DNA from: JBKBXU01 sp046313675
GTDB taxonomy: Bacteria > Bacteroidota > Bacteroidia > Cytophagales > Cytophagaceae
Length of the DNA: 16,346 nt
Reading direction: 5' to 3'
NCBI GenBank assembly: GCA_046313675.1
Contig: JBKBXU010000069.1
Coordinates: forward strand, 1 to 16,346
Part shown: positions 1 to 5,618 of the stretch, piece by piece
How the letters are laid out: every line of letters starts with the position of its first letter
Numbering within the stretch: position 1 is the first letter of the stretch
The notes under the pieces: model-generated
What the model was told of the DNA's origin: nothing
Seen by the model: the letters and a program-made list of their open reading frames with translations, nothing else
Databases searched by the model: none
Made by a program: the position numbers and the translations under genes

Positions 1-310
1 TAGGTATAAATAGTCGTAAGTCGTAAGGCTTAAGGCTTAAGTCGTAAGTCATAATAGTGGTAAGGCGTATTAAGTCATGAGTTTATTCAACTCCCTTTTC
101 CTTACGCCCTATATTAGTCGTAATAAGTGGTAAGTCGTAAGTCAAAAGTTTATTCACCAGCCTTTTTACTTACGCCTTATTCCTTATTACTTTTCCTTAC
201 GCCTTATGCCTTTTTAATAGTCGTAAGGCTTAAGTTGGTAAGTCGTAAGTCAAAAGTTTATTCAACAGCTTTTTTACTTACGTCTTATGCCTTATGCCTT
301 TTTCCTTAAA
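1..310. repeat. Degenerate heptamer repeat array with nested inverted repeats
   Basis: No credible gene lies here. At 13-54 six 7-bp units follow without interruption, each fitting G[T/G]C[G/A/T]TAA. The complementary form (TTACGCC, TTATGCC, CTTACGT) returns at 98-110, 168-215 and 277-310, so arms of opposite orientation face each other. One unit is duplicated: 129-180 and 237-288 match over 52 bp with three mismatches at a 108-bp offset. A third, diverged copy shares the core AGTTTATTCAAC near 80-91. Within unit 129-180, arms 131-142 and 168-179 can pair with one mismatch around a 25-nt loop. The array sits directly downstream of the minus-strand operon ending at 313, so it may act as a transcript end. 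An open frame at 127-309 is only repeat translation and is not annotated. Confidence 0.8.
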
Positions 311-312
311 TC

Positions 313-654
313 TTAATCAACAATTATTGTTACCTGATTTTGGCGTGCCCTGTTGAGGGTATCGGTTTTTATGCCCCTTTCTTCATTATTCATTTCCCCC
401 TTCTCGGCTCGTACATAGTAAGGAATGGTTTCCAGGTTTCGGAAGATGGCGTTGCCTCTTCGGTCGGTTGTCTGAGCATCTCCTACCTGGTTTTGATTTT
501 GACTATAATCTTCTTCCGATTGATAAATGGTAACTTTTGCTCCCTGAACAATATTGCCCACCTCATCTCTTACGGTAACTCTGAGGGATACAGGCACTAC
601 CTGGTAACTCATAATCAGAAAGCTTAGAAAGAGTATTGCGGCTGATTTTTTCAT
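313..654 (-). CDS. Small secreted protein, carboxypeptidase-regulatory-like fold
   Basis: A 113-residue protein. Residues 1 to about 22 form a signal peptide (MKKS start, hydrophobic stretch to about residue 18), so export is expected. Residues 23-113 read as one small beta-sandwich: LRVTVRDEVGNIVQGAKVTIYQSE, then a glycine/asparagine turn, then RGNAIFRNLETIPYYVRAEKG. This resembles the 'D..G.p..gA.V.l' and 'G.f.f..l....Y.v.a..G' pattern of carboxypeptidase-regulatory-like or prealbumin-like domains of Bacteroidota surface proteins. There is no lipobox cysteine, enzyme motif or sorting domain. It is the last gene of the minus-strand group, 16 bp after the YjbQ gene and just before the heptamer array. 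Function is unknown; the fold is inferred by motif only. Confidence 0.75.
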   Translation of the reverse strand: MKKSAAILFLSFLIMSYQVVPVSLRVTVRDEVGNIVQGAKVTIYQSEEDYSQNQNQVGDAQTTDRRGNAIFRNLETIPYYVRAEKGEMNNEERGIKTDTLNRARQNQVTIIVD

Positions 655-670
655 AGTTTATAGGTTTTGT

Positions 671-1099
671 TTAGTTTTCTTCTCCAATAATGGTAATAGT
701 TAAGGTGCGACTGCCACCTCTGTCACGGTGTTCACACAGATAAATACCCTGCCAGGTGCCAAGGTTGAAGCGTCCATTGGTTACCGGCACACTCACGGAG
801 CTTCCTAAGAGGGAAGCTTTGATGTGTGCTGGCATGTCATCGGATCCTTCCAGGGTATGCTTATAATAAGGGGCATTTTCCGGCACCATTTGATTAAAAT
901 GTCTTTCAAAATCACCTCGTACGGTAGGGTCTGCATTTTCATTTATCGTCAGGCCTGCGGATGTGTGATGTATAAATAGTTGAGCGGTCCCAATTTTTAT
1001 CATTTTAAGCTCAGGGATTTCTTCCATGATCTTATGGGTTATCAGGTGAAAGCCCCGACTGAAGGGAGATAAGTGTATGGTTTTTTGAATGACCCTCAT
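671..1099 (-). CDS. yjbQ: YjbQ/UPF0047 family protein
   Basis: A 142-residue protein of typical length for the YjbQ (UPF0047) family, also annotated as secondary thiamine-phosphate synthase because some members have weak thiamine-phosphate synthase activity. The diagnostic motifs are present: HHTSAGLTINENADP at residues 44-58, DDMPAHIKASLLG at 87-99 and LGTWQGIYLCEHRD at 113-126. The conserved histidines H44, H45, H92 and H124 are candidates for a metal or active site. No signal peptide is seen, so it is probably cytosolic. It is the third gene of the prfA group, 57 bp below the beta-helix lipoprotein and 16 bp above the small secreted protein. The physiological role of the family is unsettled; family assignment is firm, function is not. 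Confidence 0.92.
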   Translation of the reverse strand: MRVIQKTIHLSPFSRGFHLITHKIMEEIPELKMIKIGTAQLFIHHTSAGLTINENADPTVRGDFERHFNQMVPENAPYYKHTLEGSDDMPAHIKASLLGSSVSVPVTNGRFNLGTWQGIYLCEHRDRGGSRTLTITIIGEEN

Positions 1100-1155
1100 A
1101 GTTCTTTAGCTATAAAGATAAAAAACCCACAGAAAGTGTGCCAAAAAGAAATCAA

Positions 1156-2529
1156 TTAATGTTCGTAAGCCCCAATAGAAGGTGGGCTTGGCCGGGTTTT
1201 GCCTGCAAGATCCGTGGTTATTCCGGCATCGATGGCTGCTGAAATGGCTGGAGAGTTCTCACGTAAAACAAACGTGCCTTGTCGCGGACTGTCAAATTCC
1301 GGGTCAGTATTCAGAAGGTTGTTTTCGCCGGTGATACCAAGCCTGGTTCGGAGAAGGCAGTTTGTAAAGCTATGGTCCGGAAGGCCGGAAGGCGACTTGG
1401 TCATGGTCAACTCTTCTGTTTTATCACCCCAAATTATGCAGTTGGTAAAATTTGCAGAAACAGGATTTTGAACTTTCGTCCCGTCTTCGGAGAAATATGT
1501 ATCTGAAATTAGCAGAGTCGTTCCGTTTCTAAAGAAATTAAAGGAGTAGTTTGCTAAGGTCACATGAAGGAGGGTGTAGGTGCCCCCACCACTTCCCTGG
1601 AAAGCATAAGCGGCACAATTATGTATCAACGTATTTTGCACAGAAACATGAGCGTTTATGGCCTTAATTCCATTGAAAGACATGTTCTCAATAATAACTT
1701 TATCCAAGACGAGAGATGGTGTGGCCGGATTTCCGGAGTTTTTGACGCGAATACCATTTTCTGCATTGCGTATTTTTACCTTTTTCAGCTGATTTCCGGT
1801 ACTTGAAGAGCCAAAAATGATTCCACTCCATAGTCCTGGCTGATTTTTTAAGCGTTGTGTAAGTTTGTCACTGGAAAATATTACCTCATTTTCTTCTTCC
1901 CCCTCGGCTATGAGTGTGCCGTTTACCTGCAAATGTGATTTTTCACTGAATAAAATTCTTGTGCCGGGTTTAATCGTTAAGCTGCAACCTTCCGGAATAG
2001 AGGCATGTCCATAAATGACGTAAGGCTTAGGACTGTCCCAGGTTGTGTTGCAATCGAGTGTTTTATTAGTGATAAAATTTGCGTCCTGTCCATAGGCTAC
2101 CAGCATTACCTTCTGAAGATTACTGTTGGTTAGGAATAGTATGGAATCTTTGACCAGGTAAGGGAGTTCCTGGTTTTGTGGATTAATGTTTACACGAACG
2201 AGGATAAAAAGGCTGTCTTTGCCTCGTAGCTCTACATCGGATTCAAAATGACTTTCCCTTCCGTTGATAATCACGTTATATTCGGAAGAAGCCAGCCCTC
2301 CAACATTAATGCTGCTGATTTTCACAGCATTTTCATTTGGGTTAAAAACGGTTAAACGCCTGAAGGAACTTCCTATTGAAGTAAAAAGGGTGTCAAAAAG
2401 TATGGTGTCACGTGAAAACTCCAGGCGGGCATTGCTGTCCGGGGTAATTTTTTCTGATGCGGGCTTACAGGCATAAATGACCCATGCCAGAATGATTAGT
2501 ACATTTATCCTGATAAATAGTTTCACCAT
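1156..2529 (-). CDS. Right-handed beta-helix lipoprotein
   Basis: A 457-residue probable lipoprotein. The N-terminal hydrophobic stretch ends in a lipobox-like IYAC with C21 as likely lipidated residue. Residues about 30-150 form a beta-rich module (FDTLFTSIGSSFRRLTVFNP, then NVGG) like the Ig/ASH-type domains seen ahead of beta-helices in Bacteroidota. Residues about 165-400 carry short repeating strands (TLIAEGEEENEVIFSSD, NGIRVKNSGN, NGIKAINAHVSVQNTLIHN) typical of a right-handed parallel beta-helix. The C-terminus, SPAISAAIDAG followed by DLAGKTR and SIGAYE, matches the choice-of-anchor-Q end motif. It lies 15 bp downstream of prfA on the same strand, so it is probably co-transcribed. Such folds often bind or cleave polysaccharides, but no catalytic residues can be assigned; a purely structural surface role is equally possible. 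Confidence 0.85.
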   Translation of the reverse strand: MVKLFIRINVLIILAWVIYACKPASEKITPDSNARLEFSRDTILFDTLFTSIGSSFRRLTVFNPNENAVKISSINVGGLASSEYNVIINGRESHFESDVELRGKDSLFILVRVNINPQNQELPYLVKDSILFLTNSNLQKVMLVAYGQDANFITNKTLDCNTTWDSPKPYVIYGHASIPEGCSLTIKPGTRILFSEKSHLQVNGTLIAEGEEENEVIFSSDKLTQRLKNQPGLWSGIIFGSSSTGNQLKKVKIRNAENGIRVKNSGNPATPSLVLDKVIIENMSFNGIKAINAHVSVQNTLIHNCAAYAFQGSGGGTYTLLHVTLANYSFNFFRNGTTLLISDTYFSEDGTKVQNPVSANFTNCIIWGDKTEELTMTKSPSGLPDHSFTNCLLRTRLGITGENNLLNTDPEFDSPRQGTFVLRENSPAISAAIDAGITTDLAGKTRPSPPSIGAYEH

Positions 2530-2544
2530 ATAAACTGTGCAGAA

Positions 2545-3618
2545 CTACCTTGTTACCCCTTCTTTGAGCTTCTCGGAGTTTTCTGCAATTCTTAACTGTT
2601 CAATAAAATCTTCCACGTGTCCATCCATAACGGTGGGAAGGTTATAAACAGTATATCCTATGCGATGATCGGTTACCCTTCCTTGAGGGTAATTATAGGT
2701 TCTTATTTTGTCGGAGCGGTCTCCTGAGCCAACCATGGACTTTCTTTGTGCGCCGACCTGGTCGTTGTGTTTTTGCAATTCTATCTCATATAAGCGGGAA
2801 CGAAGTACTTTAAGCGCTTTGTCAAGGTTTTTAATTTGGGATTTCTCATCCTGGCATTGCACCACAAGTCCTGAAGGAATGTGTGTTAATCGTATGGCTG
2901 AATAGGTCGTATTTACAGACTGTCCACCGGGGCCGGAGGAGCAAAAGGTGTCTTTACGGATATCATTCATGTTGATTTCCACATCCACATCTTCCATTTC
3001 CGGAAGCACCGCAACTGTGGCGGCAGAGGTATGGACTCTTCCCTGGGTTTCTGTGGCAGGAACCCTTTGTACGCGGTGTACCCCGGATTCAAATTTCAGC
3101 TTTCCGTACACATCGTCTCCTGAAATCCCGGCAATAATCTCTTTATAACCACCGGATGTTCCTTCCGTTGCATCAATTAACTCAAGCTTCCAACCTTGTC
3201 TTTCCGCAAATCTTTGGTACATACGGAAGAGGTCTCCTGCAAATATAGCCGCTTCATCACCACCAGTTCCCGCACGAACTTCGAGAATGACGTTCTTGCT
3301 GTCGTTAGGATCTTTGGGAATTAGCATCTCTTTTAGCTTTTCTTCAGCAAGTTCACGTTCTTCTGTGAAAATTTCCAGCTCATCTTTAGCAAGCTCCCTA
3401 AATTCGGGGTCTTTTTCTGTGGCAAGAATTTTTTTTGTATTCTCTATATTTCCCAAAATGTTCTGGTACTTCTTATATTCAGCAACAATTTTATCCAGCT
3501 CCTTATACTCTTTGCTGAGGTTGGAATATTTTTTCATGTCTGCCATAACATCGGGAGACACGATCTTTTCTGCCACTTCTTTAAAACGATTCTCTATTTC
3601 TTGTAGTTTTTCTAACAT
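2545..3618 (-). CDS. prfA: Peptide chain release factor 1 (RF1)
   Basis: RF1 recognises UAA and UAG stop codons in the ribosomal A site and triggers peptide release. From the ATG at 3618 the protein has 357 residues, normal for RF1. An in-frame TTG two codons upstream (3624) is possible, but the MLEKL start is the family norm. The stop-codon reading tripeptide is PAT (in RVPATETQGR), which distinguishes RF1 from RF2 (SPF). The catalytic GGQ is in SSGPGGQSVNT, the glutamine of which is normally methylated by PrmC. An N-terminal coiled-coil segment (residues about 1-100, rich in K and E) is also typical. It is first in a four-gene minus-strand group with secreted proteins following; a TATCTTTG promoter element lies upstream at 3641-3648. 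The gene is intact. Confidence 0.97.
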   Translation of the reverse strand: MLEKLQEIENRFKEVAEKIVSPDVMADMKKYSNLSKEYKELDKIVAEYKKYQNILGNIENTKKILATEKDPEFRELAKDELEIFTEERELAEEKLKEMLIPKDPNDSKNVILEVRAGTGGDEAAIFAGDLFRMYQRFAERQGWKLELIDATEGTSGGYKEIIAGISGDDVYGKLKFESGVHRVQRVPATETQGRVHTSAATVAVLPEMEDVDVEINMNDIRKDTFCSSGPGGQSVNTTYSAIRLTHIPSGLVVQCQDEKSQIKNLDKALKVLRSRLYEIELQKHNDQVGAQRKSMVGSGDRSDKIRTYNYPQGRVTDHRIGYTVYNLPTVMDGHVEDFIEQLRIAENSEKLKEGVTR

Positions 3619-3640
3619 AATCAAGCTTAAAACACAATTA

Positions 3641-3648
3641 CAAAGATA
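3641..3648 (-). promoter_or_regulatory. Candidate -7 promoter element for prfA operon
   Basis: Read on the minus strand the box is TATCTTTG, an exact match to the Bacteroidota -7 consensus TAnnTTTG. It lies 22 nt upstream of the prfA ATG at 3618, which would give a leader of roughly 15-20 nt. I found no good TTTG element at the expected -33 distance, so this is a candidate only. Confidence 0.45.
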
Positions 3649-3671
3649 GTAATTCCCATTTTAGTTTTTTC

Positions 3672-3702
3672 TTTCAGAGGAACAATAAATAATTTAAATT
3701 TG
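3672..3702 (+). promoter_or_regulatory. Candidate promoter for the 3728 lipoprotein gene
   Basis: TAAATTTG at 3695-3702 exactly matches the Bacteroidota -7 consensus TAnnTTTG. TTTC at 3672-3675, 19 bp upstream, is a one-mismatch -33 element with the expected spacing. The start codon is 25 bp below the -7 box, leaving a short leader. The prfA box on the opposite strand is 46 bp away, so the 109-bp gap 3619-3727 appears to hold two back-to-back promoters. Confidence 0.5.
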
Positions 3703-3727
3703 GGTTTCTCAAGCAAATATTCTCCCT

Positions 3728-4225
3728 ATGCGTCTAAAATATCTACCTATAATACTTCTCATATCAATTTTTTTTGGTTGTGATGAGGGTAATGGCATTG
3801 ATAAAAGAACATTAAAAAAAGCCATTGATGAGCGGAAAATCGTTCGCTTATCGGATGCAGAAATGATGGATATGGCCAATGTGTTCGGACAATGGATCGC
3901 TGATTCTTTACTTATCCCGGGGGCAGATTCGGGCCGCTTTGTCTCATCTGTTAAAAACGATTTTGACCTCCGGATAAGCATCTTGTCTCTTAGTGATAAA
4001 TCATCAGAAATGCCTGGTATAGAAAATGAACTGATAGAAGCTTATAGGTATAATATGGAAAACGGACTTCCGCTGGAGTCTAACCTTCAAAAGCGAAAAG
4101 AAGATATCGTATATACGGCCCCCTTAAAGGGTGAAGGCCATAGGGTCTGTTTTATTTATTTCAATAAAGCAGGCCTGGTAAAAAACAGGGAATTGTATAA
4201 AGAACTCAGTTCAGCAACTGAATAA
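3728..4225 (+). CDS. Small putative lipoprotein of unknown function
   Basis: A 165-residue protein with a lipoprotein signal: positive MRLK, a hydrophobic core, and a cleavage site at SIFFGC with C18 as likely lipid-bearing residue. The mature part is mostly helical and charged (KRTLKKAIDERKIVRLSDAEMMDMAN), followed by EAYRYNMENGLPLESNLQKR and IVYTAPL. That order of motifs faintly recalls periplasmic Tll0287-like (DUF3365) heme domains, but there is no CxxCH heme site, only a lone C140, so I would not assign that function. Its 3' end overlaps the convergent response regulator gene by 20 bp. Proximity to the Crp/Fnr and kinase genes makes a sensory or envelope role possible but unproven. Confidence 0.7.
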   Translation: MRLKYLPIILLISIFFGCDEGNGIDKRTLKKAIDERKIVRLSDAEMMDMANVFGQWIADSLLIPGADSGRFVSSVKNDFDLRISILSLSDKSSEMPGIENELIEAYRYNMENGLPLESNLQKRKEDIVYTAPLKGEGHRVCFIYFNKAGLVKNRELYKELSSATE

Positions 4226-4230
4226 TTTTT
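4206..4230. terminator. Possible shared hairpin in convergent gene overlap
   Basis: TCAGTT at 4206-4211 pairs with AACTGA at 4216-4221 around a 4-nt loop, and the plus strand continues into an AT-rich run ending in five Ts (4226-4230). The hairpin lies inside the last codons of both convergent genes. The six-pair stem is short, so terminator function is tentative. Confidence 0.3.
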
Positions 4231-4595
4231 GCAGTGTTAACGGGTTTTAGGATGGTTCGGTGGAAACCCATTGAATTTAATTTTTTCTGATCGTTAACAG
4301 TAATGCTGTTGGAAACTACGACTATGCGTTCTTGCCACAAGGTTTTTGTGCATAAGGTGTTCAGGTTCTCCAGAAAAGTATATCCATCCATCACAGGCAT
4401 ATTTATATCCAGAAGTATTAATTCGGGCAATGGTTTATTTTCCGCTTTTAGTTTTCTAAGGTATTCATATCCTTCTTGCCCATTTGAAAAGCAATCAATG
4501 GATTTGCATAAGCATTCTTTATTTATTGATCGCTTAACTAAAAAGTTGCTGATATCATCATCATCTATGACTACGATATGCTTTAGTTTGTCCAT
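4206..4595 (-). CDS. Single-domain response regulator (CheY/Rcp1-like receiver)
   Basis: A 129-residue protein that is only a receiver domain. The acidic pocket is D11-D14 (IDDDD), the phosphate-accepting aspartate is D63 (LLDINMPVMDG), the switch serine is S95 (VVVSNS) and the conserved lysine is K117 (ILKPV). The stretch LKAENKPLPELILLDINMP, with a short insert before the phosphorylation site, is typical of the Rcp1-like receivers common in Bacteroidota, which relay phosphate or act by protein contact because they have no output domain. It starts 3 bp after the Crp/Fnr stop codon, so the two are almost certainly one transcript. The cognate kinase is not evident; the histidine kinase at 5619 is close, but it already has its own regulator. 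Confidence 0.93.
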   Translation of the reverse strand: MDKLKHIVVIDDDDISNFLVKRSINKECLCKSIDCFSNGQEGYEYLRKLKAENKPLPELILLDINMPVMDGYTFLENLNTLCTKTLWQERIVVVSNSITVNDQKKLNSMGFHRTILKPVNTAKIIQLLN

Positions 4596-4598
4596 CTT

Positions 4599-5285
4599 TT
4601 ATAAGCCTGCCACCCTTTTAAGATGGTTAAGGTTTAGGATCAGTATTTTTTTATCTATAAAATCAATGTAACCTTCTTTTCTTAATTCCGATAGCATTTT
4701 TATAGCTGTTTCGGTATTGGTCCCTACTAAATTTGCATAGTCCTCTCTACTTAGGGGTATGGTTATTAGCACAGTGTCGTCTTTGTTTTCTCCATATTTT
4801 TCCTGCAACAGGACGATGTTCGATACAAGACGTTCTTTCACTGATTTTTGTGACAGCTCGAGGACTTTCGATTCCAGCATTATGACATCATCACATATGT
4901 ATCTGGCAAAAGCAGCAGAAAGTGGGCTGTCTTTTGTTGCTTCCAGAAATATTGCTTTTGGAATGTGTGAAACAATGGCCTTGTCCAAGGCGATGGTCGT
5001 TGTGGTGTAGGGGTCTTCACATCCCACTTGCTGCCATCCTACCAAATCGCCAGGTTTGGCAAGATAGATAATTTGTTCCTTTCCATCTTTCCCTGTTTTA
5101 ACTCCTTTTAAATGGCCAAAATGTACGCAGTATACTCCTGTGGGAGATCCTCCTTCACTAAACAGACACTCCCCTTTTTTTAAATGAACAAGTGTGCGGG
5201 TTTCTGAAATCAGACGTTTTTTGGCATCATCCAGATTTTCAAATAAAACACATTCTTTGCCATTTAAGATATTTTTTGCCTCCAT
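4599..5285 (-). CDS. Crp/Fnr-family transcriptional regulator
   Basis: A 228-residue regulator. Residues about 25-135 form the cyclic-nucleotide-binding-like beta-roll (LVHLKKGECLFSEGGSPTGVYCVHFGHLKGVK, then IIYLAKPGDLVGWQQV). A long dimerisation helix follows at about 130-165. The C-terminal winged helix-turn-helix is at about 175-215 (PLSREDYANLVGTNTETAIKMLSELRKEGYI), with the E-T-x-x-K/R recognition-helix pattern of the family. Cysteines are scattered (C12, C40, C53, C89) and do not form the FNR iron-sulphur spacing; the cAMP-contact residues of Crp are also not obvious, so the ligand is unknown. It is followed 3 bp later by a single-domain receiver gene. It faces the histidine kinase across a 333-bp region and could regulate both directions. 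Confidence 0.93.
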   Translation of the reverse strand: MEAKNILNGKECVLFENLDDAKKRLISETRTLVHLKKGECLFSEGGSPTGVYCVHFGHLKGVKTGKDGKEQIIYLAKPGDLVGWQQVGCEDPYTTTTIALDKAIVSHIPKAIFLEATKDSPLSAAFARYICDDVIMLESKVLELSQKSVKERLVSNIVLLQEKYGENKDDTVLITIPLSREDYANLVGTNTETAIKMLSELRKEGYIDFIDKKILILNLNHLKRVAGL

Positions 5286-5618
5286 ATCCCATTATCAAGT
5301 CTCTATAAAAATAAGCTTCAATACCTATCTATTGTTATTTAACTTTAACTGGTGATCGACAAATAAATAACAAATTTTTTTGTATAAATATGAAATTTTT
5401 CAGGTTTTGAAGATTTTTCAGGGTTTTTTGAATTTTATGTTAAGGAAAATATTAACAAGAAGTTTTACATGAAGGGAGGTTTTCCTCTACCATCAAGACC
5501 GTAAATCTTGGACTGCAGATTAAAATTCTTTAATGTGCCACGTTTATTTCGCCAAATTTGTTTCATGGGACAAGTCGTATGCCTAAATTTATCCTGAAAA
5601 GTTTATAACAAGACCTGG
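5286..5618. promoter_or_regulatory. Divergent control region between Crp/Fnr and kinase genes
   Basis: This 333-bp gene-free, very AT-rich stretch separates two genes read in opposite directions, so it must hold or lie near both promoters. TAAATTTA at 5584-5591 is a one-mismatch TAnnTTTG box 27 bp ahead of the kinase start. No convincing Crp/Fnr palindrome (TTGAT....ATCAA or TGTGA....TCACA) was found. A tandem direct repeat at 5392-5436 and a small GAGG-TTTT-CCTC inverted repeat near 5476-5488 are the only other structures seen. Confidence 0.5.
5392..5436. repeat. Tandem imperfect direct repeat in divergent intergenic region
   Basis: Two consecutive units, GAAATTTTTCAGGTTTTGAA at 5392-5411 and a second copy at 5412-5436 that shares ATTTTTCAGG followed by a T run and GAA with small insertions. 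Each unit also has weak dyad symmetry (GAAATTTTTC; TTTTGAA). About two helical turns per unit suits side-by-side binding of a dimeric regulator, though AT-rich bending DNA would look similar. Confidence 0.55.

Noticed and set aside
127..309. Open frame of 60 codons over the repeat field
   Set aside because: It is a translation of the heptamer repeats (LLTPYSLLLFLTPYAF-type low complexity) with no ribosome site and no domain; the DNA-level repeat explains it fully.
3287..3649. 120-codon open frame on the plus strand across the 5' part of prfA
   Set aside because: Serine-rich antisense shadow of the K/E-rich coiled-coil segment of RF1; no ribosome site, no recognisable domain.
3728..4225. Heme-binding Tll0287-like (DUF3365) assignment for the small lipoprotein
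   Set aside because: The resemblance rests on short motifs only and the CxxCH heme site is missing; left as unknown function.
4599..5285. FNR-type oxygen-sensing iron-sulphur cluster in the Crp/Fnr protein
   Set aside because: The cysteines at 12, 40, 53 and 89 do not match the FNR spacing.
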